A stretch of DNA of 50,431 nucleotides. It comes from Oligoflexia bacterium. Lineage in GTDB: Bacteria; Bdellovibrionota; Bdellovibrionia; JABDDW01. The DNA is taken from the NCBI GenBank assembly GCA_023250675.1, contig JAHFAE010000013.1:1-50431 (forward strand), read 5' to 3'. The position numbers and the translations under genes were made by a program. The notes under the pieces were generated by a model. The model had not been told where the DNA came from, did not search any database, and was given only the letters and a program-made list of their open reading frames with translations. Positions 23,295 through 30,839 of the stretch are shown piece after piece. How positions within the stretch are numbered: position 1 is the first letter of the stretch; every line of letters starts with the position of its first letter.

Positions 23295-23391
23295 GGGGCT
23301 ACGGACGGCAACTCTCGGGGTCCCCTGATAGCCACGATGGCGTGCCGCCGCCGCAGTGACTCCAGGGCGCCTCGGTGGGTTCTATTATTTT
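23247..23391 (+). ncRNA. Candidate structured RNA or foldable intergenic repeat
   Basis: The 308-base gap 23102-23409 has no gene but folds strongly. P1: 23251-23263 pairs with 23370-23382 (13 pairs, one G-U). P2: CCTGG 23268-23272 with CCAGG 23362-23366. A symmetric 9-by-9 internal loop follows (23273-23281 against 23353-23361). P3: GGCGGCGGCA 23282-23291 with TGCCGCCGCC 23343-23352, ten perfect pairs. P4: TCAGGGG 23292-23298 with CCCCTGA 23322-23328; the right bulge carries a small GCCA-CGA-TGGC hairpin. On the plus strand P1 is followed by TATTATTTTTT, as in an RNA ending at an intrinsic terminator; hence the plus-strand guess. Copy A can pair with the same 3' arm (GAACCCAC 23187-23194 with GTGGGTTC 23375-23382), an alternative fold. 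No promoter is convincing. It could instead be a repeat-type DNA element. Confidence 0.5.
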
Positions 23392-23409
23392 TTGGGTAAT
23401 AGTGATGTT

Positions 23410-24336
23410 CTAAGATCCAACCGCAATTTCAATGGCCTGCGGCAAAATCGAAAAGGCAGCAGGCACTACACCTGGTTGTTCACCATCTAATTCTAAGTAA
23501 ACATCATCGTCAGACTCGATGAGAACAGTTTTGGCTTGATGGTGCTGGGTACCGGGCAACTTGGTAAAAGTGCCATCATAAAGTTGGTAACCCGAAGTTA
23601 AAAGCTGATACTTAGGTATGGGTTCGCTGATAATCACATCAAACAATCCGTCATCAAGCTTTGCCATAGGTGCCCAACACATACCAGCACCTGAGTAACT
23701 TCCATTGGCCACAAAGACATTAAGAGCTTGGCCATCAAAAATTTCTTTTTCATCTAATGAAATTCTAAGGTTTTGTCCTTTCGCTGAAAGAAATGCCAGA
23801 GCCGTACTAGAAAAATAAGCGAGTTGAGGCGGAAGAAACCGCGGCGTGTGATTTACTTTTTTTGCGACTTCACCACCAAGGCCAGCACTTGCAATATTAA
23901 GAAAAAATCTTTTCTTCTCTCTCCCGAATTCATCTCGAAATAAAGCACATCCCACGTCGACTTTTTTGAAAATGGGATTAATGAGAAGATCAACCGCCTC
24001 TCTATAATTACTTGGGATATTCACACTTTTAATAAAATCACAACCACGGCCAGCACTTAAAATGCCTAATTTTAAGTTTTGATTAATGGGCTGATTATTT
24101 TCATTAAAGAGCCCATTAATGACTTCATTTATTGTTCCATCCCCACCAGCAACAATCAGTAGGTCACAATCAGTACTAGCGACTTGAGTTGCAAATCGAG
24201 TGGCGTCTGCTGCAGCAGCTGTTGTTAGTTCTTCAAGGCTGCCTAGTCTTGAGTGAACTTCATCGCGAATTTGCTTCCACATGCTTTCTGTACGACCACC
24301 ACCTGAATAAGGATTTACGATAATGGCTGATTTCAA
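23410..24336 (-). CDS. Diacylglycerol/sphingosine kinase-like lipid kinase
   Basis: 308 residues from a TTG at 24336, chosen because AGGAG lies 7 bases upstream, the protein then begins 'KSAIIVNPYSGGG' as in the family, and the TTG overlaps the aspS stop (TTGA). ATP-binding 'AGGDGTINEVINGL' and the C-terminal 'MAKLDDGLFDVII' and 'ELDGE' motifs fit the DagK/YegS/BmrU family, which phosphorylates diacylglycerol or related lipids at the inner membrane. The usual 'P.GTGND' segment reads 'SAGRGCD', so Thr and Asn are replaced. Last gene of hisS-aspS-kinase. A longer reading from 24426 would run over aspS and is not supported. Confidence 0.85.
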   Translation of the reverse strand: MKSAIIVNPYSGGGRTESMWKQIRDEVHSRLGSLEELTTAAAADATRFATQVASTDCDLLIVAGGDGTINEVINGLFNENNQPINQNLKLGILSAGRGCDFIKSVNIPSNYREAVDLLINPIFKKVDVGCALFRDEFGREKKRFFLNIASAGLGGEVAKKVNHTPRFLPPQLAYFSSTALAFLSAKGQNLRISLDEKEIFDGQALNVFVANGSYSGAGMCWAPMAKLDDGLFDVIISEPIPKYQLLTSGYQLYDGTFTKLPGTQHHQAKTVLIESDDDVYLELDGEQPGVVPAAFSILPQAIEIAVGS

Positions 24337-26129
24337 GTAGCTGCTCCTGGCACATTGACGATTCTTACCCCGAGCTCTGCAAGCTGGTCTCGATTTACAG
24401 TGCTCGGAGTACCCGACATCATACATGCTGCTTTTTGAGTTTTTGGAAATGCAATGACTTCCCTAATGGCGTCAGTCCCGCACAGAATCATAACAACGCG
24501 GTCAACACCCCAAGCGATGCCACCATGAGGAGGAGTACCAAATTTTAGTGAATCTAAGAAAAAACCAAACTTATGTTGCGCTTCTTCTGGAGAAATTTGC
24601 AAGACTCTAAACATAGCGTCTTGAACTTCTTTTCGATGTATTCGAACGCTGCCCCCTGCGATTTCGTAACCGTTACAAACTAAGTCGTAAGCCTTTGCTT
24701 TAATATGTTCAAATTTGCTTTCATCGCCTTTAACAAAAGCCTCCATGTCTTGGTCTTGAGGAGAAGTAAAGGGATGATGACGTGCGGCCCATCTTTTATT
24801 TATGGCATCAAATTCTAAAAGTGGAAAATCAACAATCCATATAAAAGAATCTCGCGAAGTATCGATAAGTTTTAATTTTGTACCTAAATGCAAACGCAGA
24901 GTGCTTAAAGTGCGACATGCGATTTCGTAGTCATCAGCTACCATTAATATGCAATCACCCTGGCTTGCCCCAACGGCTTTGCAAAAACTAGTGAGTTTGT
25001 CTTGAGTGAAAAATTTGGTTATGGGAGAAGTAATTTCGTTTTCCCACTTAAGCCAAACAAGGCCCTTTGCTCCCGCCTTCTTCGCCATTTCTGTTAAGTC
25101 ATCGAAATCTTTTCTAGAAAACTTAGCACCGCCTGAGACCGGAATGCCTTTTATCACACATTGTCTTGAAAGGGCTTCATCAAAAACTTTAAAGCCTGAG
25201 CCTTCAGCTAACTTGCTCAAATCTTTAAGCTCCATGCCGAAACGATTGTCGGGCTTGTCGTTGCCAAACCTCTCCATGGCTTCATGGTAAGTTATGCGAG
25301 GAATGGGTAACTTGATATCTACACCTTTGAGCACTTTCCAAATCTTTGCAAATGCTCTTTGGTTTACGTCGATCACGTCTTCAGCATCCACAAACGACAT
25401 TTCAACATCCACTTGGGTGAACTCAGGTTGACGGTCAGCCCTCAGATCTTCGTCCCTAAAACAACGGGCAATTTGATAGTACCTATCAAACCCTGAAATC
25501 ATCAAAAGCTGTTTAAGAGTTTGGGGGCTTTGAGGCAACGCAAAAAAAGTTCCATGATTAACTCTTGAAGGCACGAGATAGTCGCGAGCGCCTTCGGGAG
25601 TGCTTTTCCATAATATTGGCGTTTCAACTTCAACAAATCCTTCAACTTCAAAAAAGTTTCGCACTAAGTGAACAAATCTTGAACGAAGGATTAATTTTTT
25701 TTGTAATTCGGGTGAACGAAGCTCCAGGTAACGATATTTGAGCCTCAAAATTTCGTTAACCGCCGGGTCGTCGGGAGCAAAGGGCAAAGTCTCTGCTACA
25801 GAAAGAATTTCAAGACGATTAGCGGCAACTTCGATTTCACCGGTTTGGAGTTTAGGATTTGTCATTCCTGAAGGTCGTTTTCGTACTTTGCCTGCAATTG
25901 CTAAAACGAATTCTGCCCGAATATCTTTAGCAATTTCTAACCCAGAGCTTTGAGGATTTATCACAACTTGCGTAAGGCCTTCGCGATCGCGCAGATCAAC
26001 AAATACGAGCCCCCCGTGATCACGTCTGGATTGCACCCAACCCATAAGCACAACCTCATTTCCATCGTGGGTGGCATTGAGACTTCCACATCTATGGGTT
26101 CTCTTTACTTCTGAAATAAATGAACTCAA
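24333..26129 (-). CDS. aspS: Aspartyl-tRNA synthetase (bacterial type)
   Basis: 598 residues, normal for the bacterial enzyme with its GAD insertion. The N-terminal OB-fold has 'GWVQSRRDHGGLVFVDLRDR'. The class II core has 'FRDEDLRADRQPEFTQVDVE' and the motif 3 'GIAWGVDRVVMIL', with 'GGSVRIH' before it. The start is TTG at 26129 with AAGGAG 6 bases ahead, overlapping the hisS stop as TTGA. Whether it is discriminating (Asp only) or also charges tRNA-Asn cannot be read off with confidence. Second gene of hisS-aspS-lipid kinase. Confidence 0.97.
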   Translation of the reverse strand: MSSFISEVKRTHRCGSLNATHDGNEVVLMGWVQSRRDHGGLVFVDLRDREGLTQVVINPQSSGLEIAKDIRAEFVLAIAGKVRKRPSGMTNPKLQTGEIEVAANRLEILSVAETLPFAPDDPAVNEILRLKYRYLELRSPELQKKLILRSRFVHLVRNFFEVEGFVEVETPILWKSTPEGARDYLVPSRVNHGTFFALPQSPQTLKQLLMISGFDRYYQIARCFRDEDLRADRQPEFTQVDVEMSFVDAEDVIDVNQRAFAKIWKVLKGVDIKLPIPRITYHEAMERFGNDKPDNRFGMELKDLSKLAEGSGFKVFDEALSRQCVIKGIPVSGGAKFSRKDFDDLTEMAKKAGAKGLVWLKWENEITSPITKFFTQDKLTSFCKAVGASQGDCILMVADDYEIACRTLSTLRLHLGTKLKLIDTSRDSFIWIVDFPLLEFDAINKRWAARHHPFTSPQDQDMEAFVKGDESKFEHIKAKAYDLVCNGYEIAGGSVRIHRKEVQDAMFRVLQISPEEAQHKFGFFLDSLKFGTPPHGGIAWGVDRVVMILCGTDAIREVIAFPKTQKAACMMSGTPSTVNRDQLAELGVRIVNVPGAAT

Positions 26130-27382
26130 GACAATCTCCTTAAAAGCTCTTCTTCCAAATTGCCTATTTCAATATTTTCTTGAACTTTTGTACTCATATT
26201 CCTCAGTACGGCGGAACCTTGATCGATTTCAGATCCGCCCAGGATCAAGACGTTTTCAGCTTGAAGCCTATGGGCCCGTTTCATTTGGGATTTGAGGCTT
26301 CGATCATTATAGTCAATTTCACAGAAAATATTTTTTAGTCTGAGAGCATGAGCTAAAGTGAAAGCTAGATCTTGGCCTTTTTTGTCGGGCACCGCAAAAA
26401 ATACTTTGAGATTTGGTTTATGCTGATGGGCGGTTTCGCCAAGTAAGAGCACAAGGCGTTCGACTCCGCCTGCATATCCTATCGCGGGGGTGACGGGACC
26501 ACCTAACTCTTCAACCAATTTATCATAGCGGCCTCCTCCACCGATAGCACTTTGAGCACCAAGTTGGGTCGTTGTGATTTCAAAAACCGTTCTGGTATAG
26601 TAGTCTAATCCCCGTACAAGGGTTTTATCGACGACAAAGGTACTCTTTAACCTAACTAAATCATCTCTTACCTGATCAAAATGTTGGTGGCAAGGTTCGC
26701 ACAAAAAATCCAACATACTAGGTAAAACCGCTGCGACTTCTTTACATGTCGGGTTTTTACAATCAAATACTCTTAACGGATTTTTATCTAATCTCTTTTG
26801 ACAATCTTCGCACAAAATTTTAATGGAAGGCTGCAAAAGCGATGTGATTTTTTTCTTATATACCGGTCGACAGGTTTGACAGCCAACACTTCCTAATCTT
26901 ACCGTTAATTCTTTGAGATCTAGTTTTTCATAAAGGGAAACAAGCATAGAAATAAGTTCGGCGTCTATTCTAGGGCTTGATATACCGAAAGTTTCAATTC
27001 CGTACTGAAAGAATTGCCGATAACGACCTTTTTGAGGACGCTCATACCGAAACATCGGGCCCCAATAGAAAAGCTTTTGCGTGGGATCAGTGTTGAGTAG
27101 GTTTTGTTCTAGCATTGCCCTCACTACGGGGGCTGTTCCTTCGGGCCGCAAGGTCAAACTCTCATCATTACGATCATTAAAAGTGTACATTTCTTTTTGC
27201 ACAATATCCGTTGAATCCCCTACGGATCTTGTAAATAAAACCGTGTATTCAACAATGGGAGTTTTAATTTCTGTGTAACCGAAGGTTTCAAAGTGTTTTC
27301 GAACAGTATCTTCTACAAACCGCCAAAGGTGAATTTGCGGTTCAAAAATATCGTTCATGCCCTTTATAGATTTGATATTCAT
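26126..27382 (-). CDS. hisS: Histidyl-tRNA synthetase
   Basis: 418 residues from the ATG at 27382, where family homology begins ('MNIKSIKGMNDIFEPQ'); an upstream ATG would add 32 unrelated residues. Class II motifs: 'LRPEGTAPVVRAML', 'FRYERPQKGRYRQFFQ', the histidine-specific 'VRGLDYYTRTVFE', 'GGGGRYDKL' and 'PAIGYAGGVERL'. The insertion domain has paired cysteines ('CQTCRP', 'CEDCQKR', 'DCKNPTC', 'CEPCHQHF'), as in the zinc-type HisRS of many non-gamma bacteria. First gene of the operon continuing into aspS and the lipid kinase. Confidence 0.96.
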   Translation of the reverse strand: MNIKSIKGMNDIFEPQIHLWRFVEDTVRKHFETFGYTEIKTPIVEYTVLFTRSVGDSTDIVQKEMYTFNDRNDESLTLRPEGTAPVVRAMLEQNLLNTDPTQKLFYWGPMFRYERPQKGRYRQFFQYGIETFGISSPRIDAELISMLVSLYEKLDLKELTVRLGSVGCQTCRPVYKKKITSLLQPSIKILCEDCQKRLDKNPLRVFDCKNPTCKEVAAVLPSMLDFLCEPCHQHFDQVRDDLVRLKSTFVVDKTLVRGLDYYTRTVFEITTTQLGAQSAIGGGGRYDKLVEELGGPVTPAIGYAGGVERLVLLLGETAHQHKPNLKVFFAVPDKKGQDLAFTLAHALRLKNIFCEIDYNDRSLKSQMKRAHRLQAENVLILGGSEIDQGSAVLRNMSTKVQENIEIGNLEEELLRRLS

Positions 27383-27395
27383 AACTATTTCTATA

Positions 27396-27423
27396 TAGAT
27401 ACATAAACGGCTGAATGTGTCAA
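27396..27423 (-). promoter_or_regulatory. Possible promoter of the hisS-aspS-lipid kinase operon
   Basis: Read on the minus strand: TTGACA (27418-27423), a 16-base spacer, TATCTA (27396-27401). Predicted initiation would leave only about 7 bases before the hisS ATG, so the message may be nearly leaderless. A shifted -10 is equally possible. Confidence 0.4.
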
Positions 27424-27471
27424 ATGGGTATTGCCTTGCCCTCAGATTAGTTCGGGTGTAGAAATTATGGA

Positions 27472-27774
27472 ATGCCAAGTTTCACTGTAGATCACAACAC
27501 GAATCTTCCGAAGTCTGAGGCTTTTCAGAAAGTTAAAAAATATTTTGAAGAAAGCCATGGGCTTAGAAAGCTCGATAACGATTTAAAATGCCAATTTAAT
27601 GAAGCCTCCCATTCTGGAAATATTAAGGGCAGTAAATTTGAATGTGATTTTGTAATTACTGGCGAACAAACTGCCAAAGTTTCGTTGACAATAAATATTG
27701 GGCTTTTATTGAGTCCCTTTAAGGGAAAAATCCAGGAGACTCTTAAAACAAAGATGACCGAACTTTTAGGTTAG
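27472..27774 (+). CDS. Small protein resembling the polyhydroxyalkanoic acid system (PHA_gran_rgn) family
   Basis: 100 residues, cytosolic. 'VDHNTNLPKSEAFQKVKKYF' followed by short beta strands and 'VSLTINIGLLLSPFKGKIQE' matches, by eye, the small proteins annotated as polyhydroxyalkanoic acid system / PHA granule regulation. A general START-like fold is likely. No PHA synthase is in the window, so the name should not be taken as function. It is divergent from hisS and 7 bases upstream of the rpoH-like gene, so probably co-transcribed with it. No strong ribosome site. Confidence 0.55.
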   Translation: MPSFTVDHNTNLPKSEAFQKVKKYFEESHGLRKLDNDLKCQFNEASHSGNIKGSKFECDFVITGEQTAKVSLTINIGLLLSPFKGKIQETLKTKMTELLG

Positions 27775-27781
27775 CTCACCC

Positions 27782-28768
27782 ATGGTTAAAAAAATCAAAA
27801 AGTCTTCCCCCAAACGAAAAAAAATCAAACCTGAAGTTGTATCGGGTGAAACTGACAATGACGATGTTGATATTAAATCCTTGGTTGTCGGCGTCGAGGA
27901 GTCTTCGCCTACCTTTGACGCCCTCCAAAAATACTTAACTGACTTAAGAAAATATCCCCTCCTCACCCCTGAAGAAGAACATAAACTTGCCGTTCATTAT
28001 AAAAAGACAGGGGATCGTCAGACCGCTGAAAGATTAGTTACTTCCAATTTGCGCTTTGTCGTGAAAGTAGCTGCAGAATATTCTCGTTTCGGCGCCCGTA
28101 TGATAGATTTAATTCAAGAGGGCAATGTGGGCTTGATGCATGCGGTGAAGGAATTTAACCCTTACAAGGGCGTTCGCCTTATCACCTATGCTGTTTGGTG
28201 GATCAGGGGATATATTCAAGAGTATCTTATGAAGAATTACTCTCAAGTACGGATCGGAACCACTCAGGCTCAAAAAAAATTATTTTATCATTTAAATAAA
28301 GAGAAAGCTAAACTCGATGCCTTGGGCAATGCTCCTGATGTGAAGCTTTTGAGTTCTCGTCTCGGCGTTTCAGAGGATGATGTTCGCGAGATGGAAAAAC
28401 GAATGTCTGGACGAGATTTGAGTTTGGATGCTCCTCAAGGCGATGATGACCCCGGGCGACGTTGGATCGAAAATCAAACGGATGCCGATTCAACGGCCAT
28501 TGATGATGACTTAGCCTTAAGTGAAGAGAAGCAAATTTTTCGCCGAGAAATTCAAAAAGTGATCAAACTGCTCAACGAAAAAGAAAATTATCTCTTACAG
28601 CATCGCATTTTAGGTGATCCTCCTCTCACTTTGCAGGAAGTTGGTGATCACTTCAAAATTACTCGTGAGCGCGCCCGGCAACTTGAAGAAAGGCTCATCG
28701 GCAAGATCAAAGCTCACTTCAAGACAGCATTTCCCGACTATAAAATTAATTTACCCGAAGGGGAATGA
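27782..28768 (+). CDS. rpoH: RpoH-type (sigma-32 family) RNA polymerase sigma factor
   Basis: 328 residues. Region 1.2 'DALQKYLTDLRKYPLLTPEE', region 2 'LVTSNLRFVVKVAAEYSR', 'MIDLIQEGNVGLMHAVKEF' and 'RLITYAVWWIRGYIQEYLM'. The RpoH-box-like 'AQKKLFYHLNKEK' follows, and region 4.2 is 'LTLQEVGDHFKITRERARQL'. This set is that of heat-shock sigma factors rather than RpoD (no long N-terminal region) or RpoS. The N-terminal extension (1-45) is Lys-rich then acidic. It would direct heat-shock-type promoters. It follows the PHA-like gene and is closed by a hairpin terminator. A group-2 sigma factor not devoted to heat shock is the alternative. Confidence 0.85.
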   Translation: MVKKIKKSSPKRKKIKPEVVSGETDNDDVDIKSLVVGVEESSPTFDALQKYLTDLRKYPLLTPEEEHKLAVHYKKTGDRQTAERLVTSNLRFVVKVAAEYSRFGARMIDLIQEGNVGLMHAVKEFNPYKGVRLITYAVWWIRGYIQEYLMKNYSQVRIGTTQAQKKLFYHLNKEKAKLDALGNAPDVKLLSSRLGVSEDDVREMEKRMSGRDLSLDAPQGDDDPGRRWIENQTDADSTAIDDDLALSEEKQIFRREIQKVIKLLNEKENYLLQHRILGDPPLTLQEVGDHFKITRERARQLEERLIGKIKAHFKTAFPDYKINLPEGE

Positions 28769-28795
28769 CCTCCAAATAATGCGCCTCAGCTACCT

Positions 28796-28845
28796 GCTAT
28801 CATATGCTCATAATTCTAAAAAAATGAGCATATATCAGCCTTTTT
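28796..28845 (+). terminator. Rho-independent terminator after rpoH
   Basis: ATATGCTCAT (28802-28811) pairs with ATGAGCATAT (28824-28833), ten perfect pairs with a 12-base loop. A short outer GCT/AGC extension leads into CCTTTTTATATTT. It lies 28-77 bases after the rpoH stop. Confidence 0.7.
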
Positions 28846-28902
28846 ATATTTCCACTTGTCTGACTTATTTTGCACGTTTGGATCGGGGCGAAAGCTCACG
28901 TT

Positions 28903-29190
28903 TTAGGCGCGTTTCTTTTTGAGCTCCTCTTTTACGATTTTTCGAACAGTCTCTTCTGTAAGCTCTTCTTTTTTGCCATATGGGACATGCGAATCATGAA
29001 CATAACTTCTCACAATTTTGTTCAAAAGAGTTTGATACTTAACCCCTTTTTTCTGAGCAATTTCTTTAAGACCAACCAAAGCATCCTCATCAAGCATAGT
29101 TGTAACTCTAATCTTTGTATTCTGAGGAGAAAACTCTCCGTCATCAATTTCAACTTTTCCTATAATAATATCCTTATTCTTGGTATTCAT
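28903..29190 (-). CDS. Ribbon-helix-helix antitoxin-like protein (CopG/BrnA style)
   Basis: 95 residues from the ATG at 29190; a longer reading would only translate the neighbouring gene out of frame. The core 'TKIRVTTMLDEDALVGLKEI' then 'GVKYQTLLNKIVRSYV' is the strand-helix-helix pattern of BrnA/CopG-type antitoxins, which dimerise and bind DNA through the strand. The C-terminal helix is Glu/Lys-rich. It overlaps the upstream DUF4160 gene by 17 bases, the usual arrangement of a two-gene toxin-antitoxin unit. A palindromic operator lies before the pair. The functional role (antitoxin) is inferred. Confidence 0.72.
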   Translation of the reverse strand: MNTKNKDIIIGKVEIDDGEFSPQNTKIRVTTMLDEDALVGLKEIAQKKGVKYQTLLNKIVRSYVHDSHVPYGKKEELTEETVRKIVKEELKKKRA

Positions 29191-29368
29191 TCCATGCCTC
29201 CCATAATAGTTTCTCTTTATCTTTAAGGTATTCTTGAATCCATAAGATCGCACTCGTGGATAGACCCCTTGAATAGAAACATTCAAAATTGCCCAAATAA
29301 AACTTTGCTTCGACTCCTGGTCCCAAAACATGCACATGAGGAGGATTAAGATCTTTTGGATAAATCAT
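29174..29368 (-). CDS. DUF4160 family protein (putative toxin partner)
   Basis: 64 residues. 'NPPHVHVLGPGVEAKFYLG' and the C-terminal helix 'ILWIQEYLKDKEKLLWEAWN' match the small DUF4160 family ('PPH.HV....EA...l' and 'EE.L..AWN'). These proteins are common in toxin-antitoxin-like pairs, usually next to DUF2442; here the partner is a ribbon-helix-helix protein. Biochemical activity is unknown to me. It is first in the pair, 48 bases downstream of a palindrome, with a weak ribosome site. Confidence 0.72.
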   Translation of the reverse strand: MIYPKDLNPPHVHVLGPGVEAKFYLGNFECFYSRGLSTSAILWIQEYLKDKEKLLWEAWNEYQE

Positions 29369-29415
29369 AACTCTATAGTTGCGTGTTCTGATAATTGTAG
29401 GAGACCTATGTATAT

Positions 29416-29444
29416 ATTATGCATATTAATATATGCATAAGCAA
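29416..29444 (-). promoter_or_regulatory. Promoter with overlapping palindromic operator for the DUF4160/RHH pair
   Basis: On the minus strand: TTGCTT (29439-29444), a 17-base spacer, CATAAT (29416-29421). The spacer is occupied by a perfect inverted repeat, TTATGCATAT (29417-29426), TAAT, ATATGCATAA (29431-29440). A dimeric repressor here would block RNA polymerase, as expected for autoregulation by the ribbon-helix-helix protein. Base content is very AT-rich, so chance similarity to a promoter is possible; the 10-4-10 palindrome is not likely chance. Confidence 0.65.
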
Positions 29445-29475
29445 GGGATTTTGAATGGCACTAGAATTGAATGGT

Positions 29476-29775
29476 TTAACTTCTAGTCAGTTTAAATAGG
29501 CAGGCACCTAAATGGTCGGCTTTATTTAAAAGTTCAGGGGAGATTTGACCGGAAAGGCTAAATATACCCTGGCATTCCCGAAGGCTGCCGAATGAAATAA
29601 AGAAAAATTTCATCTGATCTTTTTTAGTTGGCTTTGCAGAACCCTCGGCTAAGTTCAATGTGATACTTGAAGCCGCCCTCAACAATTGGTCTCTAAGATG
29701 TGTTGGCAACTTCAAAGCCAGACAAGCTTGATAGAATTGAATAGAAAGTTGATAAGTACGAAACGATTTTAACAT
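29476..29775 (-). CDS. Four-helix-bundle protein (23S rRNA intervening-sequence type family)
   Basis: 99 residues from the ATG at 29775, with AGGTGA 8 bases upstream; a start at 29811 is less likely. 'SFRTYQLSIQFYQACLAL', 'LRDQLLRAASSITLNLAEGS' and 'FFFISFGSLRECQG' are hallmark segments of the small four-helix-bundle proteins first noticed in 23S rRNA intervening sequences and found free in many genomes. Function unknown. It stands alone between the toxin-like pair and fliA, flanked by a hairpin upstream, and may be a mobile-type accessory gene. Confidence 0.8.
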   Translation of the reverse strand: MLKSFRTYQLSIQFYQACLALKLPTHLRDQLLRAASSITLNLAEGSAKPTKKDQMKFFFISFGSLRECQGIFSLSGQISPELLNKADHLGACLFKLTRS

Positions 29776-29799
29776 GAAATTTTCACCTTTGAAAGCCGA

Positions 29800-29828
29800 G
29801 ATGGCCCTCACTCCGCTGACGGGCCATC
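29800..29828. repeat. Perfect 8-bp inverted repeat upstream of the four-helix-bundle gene
   Basis: GATGGCCC (29800-29807) and GGGCCATC (29821-29828) flank a 13-base loop. To the right (29895-29960) lies an irregular series of ACGGAAA/CGGA-like words between this gene and fliA. No T-run follows on either strand. Confidence 0.4.
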
Positions 29829-29962
29829 GAGTGCCGAAAAGGAGAAAATTTAAGAAGGTTCAACTTTCATAGAAGATAAAAAGCACAATTTCTTGACCGA
29901 GACGGAAATGGAATCTGAAAACGGATCGGACAACGGAAAACAGAAGACGGAAACCTAGACCC

Positions 29963-30739
29963 TTAAGAAGTAGCCTCTTCATCCCCCACATGAGAAACAA
30001 GCTTGGCGCGAAGCCGCGTCACAGCTTGAGCATGAAGTTGGCTCACCCGACTCTCGGTAACATCAAGAACCCGGCCAATTTCTTTAAGATTAAGATCTTC
30101 GTAATAATAAAGGCTCAAAACCAATCGCTGCTTTTCGGGCAATTCTTCAATAGCCTTTGTCACAATATCTTTTACTGTTTTTAAATTAAGCTGATTGAAA
30201 GGATTATTAATCCTGCAAGACTCTAACAAATTCAAAATAGATTTTTTATCAACGTTTGAAAAAGTGTGGGTATCGTCAATGGACAACAACGACACTGGAC
30301 GAACCTGATTGACCAAATCATAAAACTCATCCATAGACATTTTCAATTCAGCAGCCACTTCTTCGTCAAGGGCTGGTCTCCCTAACCCCTGTTCTAAAGC
30401 AGAATAAGTCCTATCAAGAAGCTTTGCTTTATCGCGAACAGAACGAGGCACCCAATCTTGCGCACGAAGTTCGTCCAAAATCGCTCCGCGAATTCTAAAC
30501 TCGGCATATGTTTTAAATTTATTATCACGTGTAGGGTCATACTTCTCAATAGCATCCATAAGACCAATTACACCGCTAGAAATAAGGTCATCTAATTCAA
30601 TATTTGAAGGCAATCTCACGGCAATTTTTTGCGCAATGAATTTAATAAGGGGGGCGAATTCCATAATAAGTTTGTCTTTTTGCTGGGGCGTAAGCTTATT
30701 TGGCTCTTCTTTGTATTTGCGAAGAAGGTTGCTACTCAT
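29963..30739 (-). CDS. fliA: Flagellar sigma factor FliA (sigma-28 / WhiG family)
   Basis: 258 residues. 'LDDLISSGVIGLMDAIEKYD' and 'FKTYAEFRIRGAILDELRAQ' then 'WVPRSVR' are the sigma-28 region 2 signature. Region 3 has 'GRPALDEEVAAELKMSMDEF' and 'SLLSID'. Region 4 has 'LPEKQRLVLSLYYYEDLNLK' and 'RVSQLHAQAVTRLRAKL'. It transcribes late flagellar and chemotaxis genes. It is last in the flagellar run, about 100 bases after flhG. That gap holds a TAAAG...GCTAAAAT sequence, close to but not spaced like a sigma-28 promoter. AGGGG precedes the ATG. Confidence 0.93.
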   Translation of the reverse strand: MSSNLLRKYKEEPNKLTPQQKDKLIMEFAPLIKFIAQKIAVRLPSNIELDDLISSGVIGLMDAIEKYDPTRDNKFKTYAEFRIRGAILDELRAQDWVPRSVRDKAKLLDRTYSALEQGLGRPALDEEVAAELKMSMDEFYDLVNQVRPVSLLSIDDTHTFSNVDKKSILNLLESCRINNPFNQLNLKTVKDIVTKAIEELPEKQRLVLSLYYYEDLNLKEIGRVLDVTESRVSQLHAQAVTRLRAKLVSHVGDEEATS

Positions 30740-30839
30740 TTAGTTACCCCTGACCCAGACGGTCCCCGCTGTGTGCACTTCCGTATAGACACTATTTTAG
30801 CAAATATGACGTGCTTTACGTTAGAGATTTTGGGAGTAT

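Noticed and set aside
23248-23391. Identity as 6S RNA
   Set aside because: A stretch (GGGTTAC...GCGGCGGCATC) looks like the 3' part of E. coli 6S and the fold has a central bubble, but the paired strand order does not match E. coli and no promoter was found; kept only as a candidate structured RNA.
30740-30839. Sigma-28 promoter before fliA (TAAAG...GCTAAAAT)
   Set aside because: Spacing between the two boxes is about two bases short of consensus.
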